64,000 nt of DNA, from positions 62,001-126,000 of the forward strand of contig NZ_JAVRHN010000009.1 of the NCBI RefSeq assembly GCF_031846645.1. The letters are read 5' to 3'. The translations under genes and the position numbers were made by a program. The DNA comes from Autumnicola psychrophila (GTDB lineage: Bacteria; Bacteroidota; Bacteroidia; Flavobacteriales; Flavobacteriaceae). Of this stretch, positions 1-8,728 are shown one piece after another; within the stretch, counting starts at the first letter, position 1; the number at the start of each line of letters is the position of its first letter. The notes under the pieces were generated by a model. It made no database searches. It saw nothing but the letters and a program-made list of their open reading frames with translations, and was not told where the DNA came from.

Positions 1-92
1 TTTACACCAAAATTGAACTATTCTTACCTCATGAAACTGGATTCGTTATTAAAAACTCTTTTTTTATATAAATATTTTGCCTGGGATGCATT

Positions 93-2222
93 TTATGGCA
101 TCTTCACAAGACCTTCCCATTTCACCTCCCAATTCCCGTCATCCGGAAACCCAGGATTTCTTTCTGTGCTTCCATCCCAACCGGCACACATCATCGCTAC
201 TGCAGTGAGCAACCCACCATTACCCGGTAGATAAAGCCTAAGCCGTTCATTCTGATAATTATGACCATTTTTTAAATAAGTATTGGTTTGCACATCCATA
301 AATAAAGCATCTACAGCCTTTTCCGGTTGCCCCAGCCTTGCTGCAGTCATAGCCGTCATCGGGAAATCCCAGCCCCAGGTTTCTTCCCAGGACCAAACCT
401 TCCATACTTTTTCAAAGGTGGTCTCCATGATTTCCAGATCCAGCAAATCTGTATCCGGCAACATTCCATAAGCAGCTAAAACTGAAGGGTGATCGGTTTT
501 ATATTCTGGATTTATATAAGAATCCGCTGCACTTTCGGTAGCCAGGTAAACATTTTCCTGAACAGGTAAAGGCGAAAGGTTTTCTGCCACTTTTATCCAA
601 TGCTGATTTTTATTTTCGTTTAAACGTTCCTTCCACTTTAAGGCAGCCTTTAAAGCCCACTGCCAGTAAGCCAATTCATACGTAGGGTTATAAGTTTCTG
701 TTTTTTCAAAACGCTCCTGGGCAGGAATTAACGGTGGGCCTAAATCATAGCTGTTTTTCTCCGGATTGTAATATGCAAAAGAAGCCATGAAATCTGCCGT
801 TGCATAAATACGTTCTTTATATTCTTCCAGCGTTGCCTTTGTGGAATTTGCCCTGTACATTAGTTCTGCATAGGTAATAAAATGCGGTTGTTGCCAAATA
901 AGAAATGCACCAACAGAAGATGGACCTTCATCTCCATAGGAATCGGTCATTTTTTGCCATCGCACTCCTTCAAATCCCTGCCGCTCGGCAATTTTCCTGG
1001 CTTTGCTAAAAGCTTTGTCATACCAGGGCAGACTTTTTTCCAGCAATTTTGGTCTTCCCCATAATGGAAAATGAACTCCGTGCCACCAGTGCATTTCCAG
1101 GTGCGGCTTTCCATACCAGCTGTTGTAAGTAAGCCCGGTTTCCTGTGGTGGCATTTCGCCGGTACACTGCAATTTGGTTAAATACTGAGAAAGAATTACC
1201 CGTCTTTCCAGTTCCTTTGCACGACTATCTTTACATTCAGAAAAATCTACTGCTCCCCCGTTCTCCCAAAAATTTTTCCAGCCTTTTTCACTGCTCTCTT
1301 CTACGGAAGAAAATGAAGGATTTTCCGTTATATTCTTATTGCTGAATTTACAGCTGAAGGAAAAAGTATCACTTCCTTAAGGTTGCAGCACAAAATAATG
1401 TGAACTTTCTTCAGATATTTCTGCTTTACCTTCCCACGCAAGACCTATCTGGTAATGAATAGAATCCATTTTATGGGAAATAACAGCTTCATGTTTGTCC
1501 TTTTGAGATAAACTGCTTTTGTAATTCTGATTGCCTTCCCATTTTGTCCCTGTATCCATCCATTCTCCGGTAGGATATGGAATCCTCAGCCTTATTTTTA
1601 GTTGTTCCCGCTCTATAAGATCCGATTTAATTCTTACACCAACCACATCTTCTTCCTGATGAGAAACAGTTTCAACAGTAACAGGAACACCTTCAACTTT
1701 AAAAAGGCTTTCAATTTTACCCGTCCAAAGATTCAACGTTTGATCGATAATTGTAATATCTTCAGGTTTTACCTTTGCTCCGTTCTTTTTATAAAGCTCA
1801 AAACCCAGATTCCCCAACTGCAAACGGTGCGGATTCGATCTAAAATATTCAGTGGCTTTTGCTGCCCTCTCGGGAGTTTTAGGCTGAACACTGTAGGATA
1901 CCTTTCTGCCATTTTGATCATAATCTTCCAGAGTTTCTTCAAATCGGTAGTTATTTTCATTTGAAAAACTGTCCCAGCCCCAGTCTGATTGCGTACCCAG
2001 CGGTATTCCGTTTTTATAATGATCGGGAAACGTTTGCAAACCCATAGCATCGACGGTAAAAGCAAAAGAACCGTTTCCCACAGAAAGGGAAGCCAGGGTA
2101 TCTACAACATTTACCTTTACGTTATGACGACTAACCACCGCCTTTCTGTCAATCTTGTTCTGTGCAAAAACTGAAAGGCTACAGAACAAAAAAGCAATAA
2201 AATGATTTCCTGAATTTTTCAT
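93..2222 (-). pseudogene. six-hairpin-glycosidase-like secreted protein, interrupted by in-frame TAA
   Basis: The gene reads from ATG at 2222 (signal peptide MKNSGNHFIAFLFCSLSVFAQ) to a stop at 93, but codon 282 is TAA (1377-1379). No frame change is needed: after the stop the same frame continues as GSDTFSFSCKF and on through KLQCTGEMPPQETG to the end. The intact paralogue at 16575-18725 aligns along the whole length and has Ser where this copy has the stop, so a TCA to TAA change would explain it. The long Trp-rich C-terminal half (WWHGVHFPLWGRP, WQKMTDSYG, QQPHFITYAELMYR) suggests an (alpha/alpha)6 glycosidase fold; I cannot name a CAZy family. An internal start could in principle yield the C-terminal part alone. 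A sequencing error is the main alternative. Confidence 0.8.
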
Positions 2223-2255
2223 ACTAAATAAGGTCATTAAAATTAATTATGGCTT

Positions 2256-2796
2256 CTATTCGCATAGGTAACACTCATCAGAACAATAGCTATTTCCGGT
2301 AATTGGAAGTTGCAGAGAAGGTGAAACAGGCTGGGGGCTCACATAATCCTGCTGAAAAATTTCGGTTACCTGTGCATTAAAAGCCGAAGTGAGATCTTTA
2401 TGCCGAAAATTGACATTTTTAGGGGTGCGTATATCGCAATTCTGGAAAGTTAATTCCATAACCTCATAATTCCCTGTACTGATTTCGATTTTATTAGTTC
2501 CCTGCATTAAATTTTCTGTAAAAATGGCTACTGAAGTAGTTTATTTGCCTTTAAGCTGATGTTTTCCACTTTTCTGCCTTTCCGATACCCAAAATCAGCT
2601 CACCTTCAATATTTTCTTCTGAAATATTTCTAATCTGAAGGAAAATATGATCATTTTCACCCTGATCTGAAGTTATTTCCAATATTGGCCTCATTTGAAT
2701 AATACTTGGGTGCCACCAGCTCATTTCTTCTTGCTGAAATTTTAAGAAGAAGCTTTTATTTCCAAATTCTGAATCTATGACTACTCCAAAACTCAT
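2256..2796 (-). pseudogene. remnant of a carbohydrate-active enzyme beta-sandwich domain
   Basis: Two short open stretches (2551-2796, 81 codons; 2256-2507, 83 codons) lie head to tail on the minus strand. Reading across frames gives a plausible continuous beta-rich segment: IRNISEENIEGELILGIGKAE, then VENISLKANK, then SVAIFTENLMQGTNKIEIS and ELTFQNCDIRTPKNVNFR. That implies at least two frameshifts between 2510 and 2600. The order resembles the linker and accessory beta-sandwich regions of large secreted polysaccharide-degrading enzymes, but I do not recognise the parent family. No complete gene is present. A weak copy of the locus-wide direct repeat lies upstream at 2870-2885, consistent with the remnant of a regulated gene. 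Confidence 0.5.
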
Positions 2797-2869
2797 ATTA
2801 TCGAATTAACGTCAGCTAAAATCTGCTGCGAATTATAAAAGCAAGATCAATTTTCTAATTAAAAAAAGT

Positions 2870-2885
2870 ATCCTGCACATACCTG
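2870..2885 (-). promoter_or_regulatory. degenerate copy of the CAGGATA direct-repeat operator
   Basis: The plus strand reads ATCCTGCACATACCTG, which keeps the outer ATCCTG and CTG of the four strong sites but differs at about five of 16 positions from the SusC-promoter site. At the expected distance there is only a poor -7 box (GATCTTGC read on the minus strand). It sits upstream of a gene remnant, so decay of a former promoter is a reasonable reading. A chance match cannot be excluded. Confidence 0.3.
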
Positions 2886-2973
2886 AGACTAGTCTTGCAA
2901 AAAACGACCATTGGCTAAATGTTGATAAAGATTTAAAAAGCTAAGCCTTATCCGGCTCCTCTCCCGGACTCCA

Positions 2974-3171
2974 TTATTTTATATTTGTCAGATCCTCTAT
3001 CCTGATTGAATTACCTGTTTCAATACTGTGTCTTGCTGCCACTCCAATTAAAACATTGCTCGGTCACGCAATCTGCAGCACATAAAGATTTTTATCCGAA
3101 TGTGTAAAAACCTGATCAAGTTGACGCTTATCTCCTCCGCCATGTACCGGTTTTTCAATACCTACAGAAAA
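2974..3171 (-). pseudogene. C-terminal remnant of a Gfo/Idh/MocA oxidoreductase
   Basis: No long ORF exists here, but one minus-strand frame reads VGIEKPVHGGGDKRQLDQVF, THSDKNLYVLQIA, a TGA stop, then PSNVLIGVAARHSIETGNSI and RIEDLTNIK before TAA at 2974. This is the typical C-terminal end of a sugar-linked Gfo/Idh/MocA NAD-dependent dehydrogenase (the AARHSIETG helix and the final R-I-E-D-L). The N-terminal Rossmann domain is absent upstream because the NCS1 permease gene begins its 3' end at 3213. It is therefore a truncated relic with an in-frame stop as well. A second damaged member of the same family lies at 32659-33288. Confidence 0.65.
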
Positions 3172-3212
3172 AATTCACATATAGATAGTCGAAATATATT
3201 ACATAAAATCAA

Positions 3213-4631
3213 CTAATTACTAACCTTTTTCTGATAGAACTTACTGATTAACAGGAATAATATTCCGCAACATATCCATGCGGGCAATGTTAGGAATGAA
3301 AGAAAAACATCAAACTGGACAGAGATGGTATAGAAAACTGCGAAACTGATTAGCCACGCCCAGAATACTGCCTGGTTAAATTTAATTCCTGTTTTTTCAG
3401 CATAAAAAGATTGTATCCCGAATTTTTTCCCGAAGAAATATTCAAAGACAATTACTGCTCCTATTGGTGCTAAAATAAAACCATAAAGAGCCACAAAATC
3501 GAGTAATTTCATTGCAAAAGCAGGGAATAATCCAGCTATAGTAGCTACTGTTCCGGCAATTATGGTTACCCAAAAGGTAGATGTTTTTGGAATCACGGCC
3601 TGAAATGCCAGGCCTGCTCTGTATATTGTTGGATTTGCGGTAGTCCAGCCTGCCAGAATAACTGCCAGGATCCCGAAGACTCCTATCGCCTCATAAGCAA
3701 GGGGGCCGGGAGCTACCGGTGGAGCTTCTCCATTACTTAAAAAGACCTGAGCCTCTGGTGACTTTAAATAAACTGCGTATAATAATGCAGCAGAAATCCA
3801 GGCGATATAGTGGCCAATGTAAATTCCGGCTGCAGTAGTCCATCCTACCGAAGGTTTTTCAGCATACCGAAAAACAGATAAGTCAGACATTCCAACATGC
3901 ATTGCAGCATTGGCAAACCAGGACCATAAAAGCACATGCCAGAATGTATATTTTATCTGGCCTGGAAAAGGTTCACTGCCTTCGCCCCAAATGTTCCAAA
4001 AATCAGAGAAACTACTAACTTCAAGATTTACCAGGGAAACTACACCACAAGCAACAAAAGCCAATACTATTACGGGCGACATCCAGTTCGCTGCCTTAGC
4101 CACTGTATTGTACCCACGGGCTGCAACTACAGAAATCACAGCACCTATACATAAAACAATAACCACCCAGGTAACGCTGTTAGGCATTGTATCGGTAAGT
4201 CGTGGCATTTCCATATTAAAAGGAATACCTACTGCTGTTGCTGAAATGGTGATCATGGCTCCTGCCAGGAAACAAAATAACAGTCCGTTGGAAAGGTTGT
4301 AAACTGTAACCAGCCTCTTTCCGCAAATTTTTTCAAGGTGGTAGTAAAGAGTATATCGAAATTTCGTGCCGATTTCTGCTGTTAGGAACCTCCAGCTTAG
4401 AACAGCCAGCAAGTTACCCAGGAACAATCCCACAATTAAATCGAAAGCACTAACCCCGGTGGTTAAAAAAAGTGGACCAATAACAAATTCGGTTCCGGCA
4501 GCGTGTTCCCCGGCATACATTCCCAGGAAGCTTTTCCAGCTTTTCCATTGCGATTGGGGAACGGCCTGCCGTTCGAATTCACCTGAAGTTTCAACTTTAA
4601 TTACTTCCTGTTCTATGGGGGCCTGACTCAT
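3213..4631 (-). CDS. NCS1-type permease (purine/cytosine permease family)
   Basis: The 472-residue protein has about twelve hydrophobic segments after a polar N-terminal tail of some 30 residues. The start of the membrane domain (GMYAGEHAAGTEFVIGPLFLTTG) and the segment WFANAAMHVGMSDLSVFRYA resemble the cytosine/purine permease family (nucleobase:cation symporter-1). It is the last gene of the minus-strand rhamnose/lactate operon and begins 3 nt after lutC ends. NCS1 members usually import nucleobases, allantoin, hydantoins or vitamins; position in this operon suggests a role with rhamnose, lactate or another pathway intermediate instead. Substrate is inferred only from context. All membrane segments appear intact. 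Confidence 0.75.
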   Translation of the reverse strand: MSQAPIEQEVIKVETSGEFERQAVPQSQWKSWKSFLGMYAGEHAAGTEFVIGPLFLTTGVSAFDLIVGLFLGNLLAVLSWRFLTAEIGTKFRYTLYYHLEKICGKRLVTVYNLSNGLLFCFLAGAMITISATAVGIPFNMEMPRLTDTMPNSVTWVVIVLCIGAVISVVAARGYNTVAKAANWMSPVIVLAFVACGVVSLVNLEVSSFSDFWNIWGEGSEPFPGQIKYTFWHVLLWSWFANAAMHVGMSDLSVFRYAEKPSVGWTTAAGIYIGHYIAWISAALLYAVYLKSPEAQVFLSNGEAPPVAPGPLAYEAIGVFGILAVILAGWTTANPTIYRAGLAFQAVIPKTSTFWVTIIAGTVATIAGLFPAFAMKLLDFVALYGFILAPIGAVIVFEYFFGKKFGIQSFYAEKTGIKFNQAVFWAWLISFAVFYTISVQFDVFLSFLTLPAWICCGILFLLISKFYQKKVSN

Positions 4632-4634
4632 ATT

Positions 4635-5216
4635 TTAAATTAGAATTACAGTGTTACTTACCGCGCCTTGTGCGCCAACGACGAGGGATTGCTCGATATC
4701 TGCCGTTTTTGAAGGACCGGCTATAAATACTCCGTATCCGGTTTCGGCTATTTTTATTTTTTGATAAGCCTGGTGCATTGTGGGAACAATGGTCTTATGA
4801 TCTATGATCATCAACGTATGTTCACAGGCAAAGGTCGATATTCGTTGTTTTAAGATGCTGTCATCAAACCAGAGTCCGCCGTTTTCTGCTACACCAAGCT
4901 TTGCTTCAGCAATAAAAAGATCTACTGGAGTTTGTGTAAAATCTACTTCCGTAGGATGTTCTTCAGATCTTGACAAATCGTAAAAAGTAGTTGCTAAAGG
5001 AAAATTTTTAGCAATAAATTCCTTCAGAAAAGTCTGCAGGGGAACTTCAGAATCTATTATACTCACTACATTACTCATATTTCCCGTAGAAACTTCAATA
5101 AAATCCTTAATAAGATTTTCCTGCGGCACCTCATGTTGAAATACAGATAAATCGGGAAGTTCGACCAATTCCGGTTTATTCTTTTTTATCCTCTCTAAAA
5201 TGGCTGCTTTACTCAT
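4635..5216 (-). CDS. lutC: lactate utilisation protein C (LUD domain)
   Basis: A 193-residue LUD-domain protein starting MSKAAILERIKKNKPELVEL. LutC (YkgG) is the third component of the LutABC L-lactate oxidation complex, which converts L-lactate to pyruvate in the cytoplasm. The segment FIAEAKLGVAENGGLWFDDS is the conserved LUD motif, also seen in LutB as ITGVNFGIAETGGVV. I chose the ATG at 5216 because it is the family N-terminus and gives an 8-nt overlap (ATGAGTAA) with the end of lutB, typical of translational coupling; an upstream in-frame start at 5291 would add 25 atypical residues inside lutB. Confidence 0.9.
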   Translation of the reverse strand: MSKAAILERIKKNKPELVELPDLSVFQHEVPQENLIKDFIEVSTGNMSNVVSIIDSEVPLQTFLKEFIAKNFPLATTFYDLSRSEEHPTEVDFTQTPVDLFIAEAKLGVAENGGLWFDDSILKQRISTFACEHTLMIIDHKTIVPTMHQAYQKIKIAETGYGVFIAGPSKTADIEQSLVVGAQGAVSNTVILI

Positions 5217-6576
5217 CCCTGTTCTTTTTATACCATTCTTTAAATCCTTCTTTTGGAGCTTCGGGTAAATCCCTTTGTTTTCCCCAGGCATTCCACCCGT
5301 TGTAAATCATGAAGTTTGGTAAATTCCGAAGAGAGCCACGTGCAAATTTGCCCAGAGAATTATATACTGAAGGATTTTCAAATACTTTAGTTGTAATCTT
5401 AAGCGGAATTGTTTTCGATTTTAAAAGTTCGTTATTTCTATAAATTTCCTGCCGCCATTTGTACAGCTGCTCATGAATATTGATTTTCACCGGACAAACG
5501 TCGCTACAGGAACCACAAAGCGTAGATGCAAAAGGCAAATCGCTGTATTCCTTAAGGTTTTTATTCGGAGATAAAATAGCGCCTATAGGCCCGGGAATTG
5601 TAGAATGGTAACTGTGCCCGCCACTTCTTCTGTAAATCGGGCAGGTATTCATACACGCACCACAACGGATGCATTTCAAACTATTTCTGAAATCTTCCTT
5701 CCCTAAATGGGTACTTCTGCCATTGTCGACAATCACCACATGCATTTCTGTACCGGGACGCGGTTTCTGATAATGTGACGTATAAATGGTACTCGGCTGG
5801 CCTGTCGCACTCCTTGCAAGTAGCCGAATGAAAACACCAAGATGTTCCGCATTTGGCAACAGCTTTTCTATACCCATGCAATGGATTTGTACGGGAGCTG
5901 AGTGACACCCCATATCTGCATTTCCTTCGTTTGTGCAGATGACCACTCCTCCTGTTTCGGCAATTCCGAAATTGACCCCGGTAATCGCTGCATCTGCTTC
6001 AAAAAATTTATTTCTTAAATGTGTACGTGCTGCTTTAGTAAGATATGTAGGATCAGAATTGCCTTTTTCGGTGCCTAACTTTTGGTGGAAGAGTTCGCCT
6101 ACTTCTTCTTTCTTAATATGAATAGCCGGCAAAACCACATGACTTGGCGGCTCCTTTCGCAACTGAATAATACGTTCGCCAAGATCTGTATCAATAATTT
6201 CGATGTCCTTTTCTTCCAGAAAATCATTTAGCTTACATTCTTCAGTAAGCATAGATTTGCTCTTTACGATTTTCCTGGCGTTATGTTTTTTCAGAATTTC
6301 GCCAATAATATTATTATGATCTGCTGCATCTTCAGCCCAGTGGACAATTACACCATTTTTCTTTGCTTCAGCTTCAAACTGCACCAGATAATTATCAAGA
6401 TTACTCAGGACATTATCTTTAACCTGGGAGGCAGTTGCACGCAACAATTCCCATTCCGGAAGCTTTTCTGCACTGGCATCGCGCTTTTCACGCACATGCC
6501 ATAATGCCTTATCATGCCAATCTGTACGGGCTTCGTCTTTTATAAAATTATCTGCTCTCTTTGAGTGCTGGCTCAT
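5209..6576 (-). CDS. lutB: lactate utilisation iron-sulfur protein B
   Basis: LutB (YkgF) is the 455-residue iron-sulfur subunit of the LutABC lactate oxidase. The N-terminal two thirds form a LUD domain (ITGVNFGIAETGGVV near residue 200). Two cysteine clusters follow: CIRCGACMNTCP at about 302-313 and CGSCSDVCP at about 354-362, which would bind 4Fe-4S clusters. It overlaps lutA by 4 nt (ATGA) and lutC by 8 nt, so the three are one translational unit. In this operon it would oxidise the L-lactate produced from L-lactaldehyde in rhamnose breakdown. Confidence 0.95.
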   Translation of the reverse strand: MSQHSKRADNFIKDEARTDWHDKALWHVREKRDASAEKLPEWELLRATASQVKDNVLSNLDNYLVQFEAEAKKNGVIVHWAEDAADHNNIIGEILKKHNARKIVKSKSMLTEECKLNDFLEEKDIEIIDTDLGERIIQLRKEPPSHVVLPAIHIKKEEVGELFHQKLGTEKGNSDPTYLTKAARTHLRNKFFEADAAITGVNFGIAETGGVVICTNEGNADMGCHSAPVQIHCMGIEKLLPNAEHLGVFIRLLARSATGQPSTIYTSHYQKPRPGTEMHVVIVDNGRSTHLGKEDFRNSLKCIRCGACMNTCPIYRRSGGHSYHSTIPGPIGAILSPNKNLKEYSDLPFASTLCGSCSDVCPVKINIHEQLYKWRQEIYRNNELLKSKTIPLKITTKVFENPSVYNSLGKFARGSLRNLPNFMIYNGWNAWGKQRDLPEAPKEGFKEWYKKNRDE

Positions 6577-7313
6577 AATTGATCTCCATTTAAGATATTT
6601 GCAATATGAACGATTTTTGGCCCCGATTTCTGTCTTTTAGCTATTCCCTGTAAATGCATAAGGCAGGACATATCTCCAGAAGTAAGTACTTCTACATTAT
6701 TAGAGTTGTGATCTGCCAGACGGTCTTTCCCCATTTTTACTGAAACGGCTTCTTCTGCAACCGCAAAAGTCCCTCCAAATCCGCAGCATTCGTCTGCCCG
6801 ATTAAGCATAGCAAGGTCGATACCATCAACCATTTTCAAAACCTTGTCCCACTTGGAAGGTATATCGCTCATTAATTCTGAAGGTTTCCCTAGGTGCATT
6901 CCCCTTAAACCATGACAGCTTTGATGCAGGCCGACCCTATGCGGAAAACTGGCCTCAAGATGATCGATTTTTAAGATGTCCACCAAAAATTCAACAATAT
7001 CGAACGTCTGTTTTCGCAGATTTTTAATTTCTTTTGTTTGCTCCACAATATCATAATGTGCCCTTATGTGGTGCACACAACTTGGTGACGGAGCTACTAT
7101 ATATTCACAACCGGCAAACAACCCGGCTAAATCATTATATATTTTTTTACCTTCCTGCTCCATACCGGTATTGGCCATAGGTTGCCCACAACAGGTTTGC
7201 TGATCGGGAAAAATGACTTCACAATTATGTTTTTCCAGGAGCTGAAGTGTCGCAATTCCAACTTCGGGAAAGAACTGATCAATATAACACGGAACAAAAA
7301 GTCCTACTTTCAT
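6573..7313 (-). CDS. lutA: lactate utilisation protein A (CCG-domain oxidoreductase)
   Basis: LutA (YkgE) is the 246-residue subunit with two cysteine-rich CCG domains. The first motif is DQQTCCGQPMANTG near residues 37-50 and the second is NRADECCGFGGTFAV near 170-185, with a conserved SCHGLRG between. These motifs bind a non-cubane iron-sulfur cluster in heterodisulfide-reductase-type proteins. Length matches the family (about 240). Its stop overlaps the lutB start and it follows the rhamnulokinase gene by 11 nt, so it is transcribed with the rhamnose genes. Confidence 0.95.
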   Translation of the reverse strand: MKVGLFVPCYIDQFFPEVGIATLQLLEKHNCEVIFPDQQTCCGQPMANTGMEQEGKKIYNDLAGLFAGCEYIVAPSPSCVHHIRAHYDIVEQTKEIKNLRKQTFDIVEFLVDILKIDHLEASFPHRVGLHQSCHGLRGMHLGKPSELMSDIPSKWDKVLKMVDGIDLAMLNRADECCGFGGTFAVAEEAVSVKMGKDRLADHNSNNVEVLTSGDMSCLMHLQGIAKRQKSGPKIVHIANILNGDQL

Positions 7314-7324
7314 AAATTATAATT

Positions 7325-8716
7325 CTAATGTTTTAACTTTAGAAATAACGGCATAAGTTTCTTCATCCGGTAATTCTCCTTTAAAAATTTAGAGGTCACT
7401 TTTCTTTTGGATATGACCATAGCTGCACCTAATGCAGAACCTAAAGGTGACTGAGTAGAAAGAATTTTAAATTCACTAAAATGATGCGACATCAATTTCA
7501 TAAAAACATCATTATCTGTAAATCCCCCGTCGATATATATCCTGTTGATTTTCGAATTGCCAATAGCTTTGGTAATTGTCTGAATCTGAAGCTCCATTAG
7601 TTCTATCATTAGCTGATGGTATGCTTCTTCAAAAGTTTTAAAAGGCTCTAAGTCAGTTTTGTGCAGGTGCTTCCTTTTAAGGGAAATCCCTTCAAATTTA
7701 AAGTAAATGGAAGGTTTCTGCACCAATTCCAGATAAAGCTCCTGATTAAATTTCACATTGCGATGATAGCCATATTCTTTTTCGTAGTATTTACTCAAAA
7801 TTTCTACCTGGATACGATACTCATTGCCCATAAAAAAACGGGAGGCTTTCACCCGTTTACCATCTACCCTTAGGTAATTAAGACAATTATCTTCAATATC
7901 CTCTTCTGAAAGCTTTTCAGAATTAAAAGGATTTAAAGCAATGCTCCAAGTTCCTGTAGAAAGCAATAAAAACGGCTTCTTTTTACTTAAAATATAAGGC
8001 AATAAAGCTGAAGAACTATCATGAATTCCAACACCTATCTTAAGTTTTTTCCCTTTATAGGAAGTATTTATACTTGCAGAAGTCGGAACTATTGGTGCCA
8101 GAACTTTATCTATTTCTTCCTGATAAACCCAATCGTGGTAATCTTCCTTCTCATAATTCCATAAATTAGTGTGGCAGCCAATACTTGTGTAATCACTTAC
8201 GGGAATCCCGGTGAAAAAATAGGACAAATACTGCGGAAGATGAAGGCTGTACCTTATCTCGTTAAAAATTTCAGGCCGCTTCTTTTTTATCCAGTACAAT
8301 TGCATTCCTGAATTCAACATTCCCGATTGCGGAGAAGCAGTTTCGGTTGCTACTTTGAGTTCACCTCCGTACTTGTTATAGAATTCATCAGAGACAGATT
8401 CATCAATCGTTTTCGTATAGTTGTATAAAGGAGTAAGTACTTCACCGTTATGATCCAGATGAACAAAACTGGCACCATAGGAGGAAAAATTAACTGCTTT
8501 TACTTCAAATTCTTCTTTTTTTAAAATCGAATCAAAAGTAGTTTTGATCCATTTTCGCAACTCTTCAATATCTTCTGCCGGGTAACCATCTTCATCTTCG
8601 GTTTCTGAAAGACGGGTATATTCCCTGAAAACTTCCTTGTAGTTCTTATCAAACAGGAAAAATTTCTTATTGGTTTTACCTATGTCAAAAACGGCTGTAA
8701 CCTTTATTTTCGTCAT
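7325..8716 (-). CDS. rhaB: L-rhamnulokinase (FGGY kinase)
   Basis: A 463-residue FGGY-family carbohydrate kinase. The N-terminal phosphate-binding strand is VFDIGKTNKKFFLFD (residues about 9-23), and the C-terminal ATP site includes IYIDGGFTDNDVFMKLM and GSALGAAM. The family phosphorylates sugars; placement 12 nt after the rhamnose isomerase gene and before lutABC identifies L-rhamnulose as the probable substrate, giving L-rhamnulose 1-phosphate. It lies in a tightly packed operon and shows no defect. Sequence alone could also fit an L-fuculokinase. Confidence 0.85.
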   Translation of the reverse strand: MTKIKVTAVFDIGKTNKKFFLFDKNYKEVFREYTRLSETEDEDGYPAEDIEELRKWIKTTFDSILKKEEFEVKAVNFSSYGASFVHLDHNGEVLTPLYNYTKTIDESVSDEFYNKYGGELKVATETASPQSGMLNSGMQLYWIKKKRPEIFNEIRYSLHLPQYLSYFFTGIPVSDYTSIGCHTNLWNYEKEDYHDWVYQEEIDKVLAPIVPTSASINTSYKGKKLKIGVGIHDSSSALLPYILSKKKPFLLLSTGTWSIALNPFNSEKLSEEDIEDNCLNYLRVDGKRVKASRFFMGNEYRIQVEILSKYYEKEYGYHRNVKFNQELYLELVQKPSIYFKFEGISLKRKHLHKTDLEPFKTFEEAYHQLMIELMELQIQTITKAIGNSKINRIYIDGGFTDNDVFMKLMSHHFSEFKILSTQSPLGSALGAAMVISKRKVTSKFLKENYRMKKLMPLFLKLKH

Positions 8717-8728
8717 TCTGAAAAGTTT

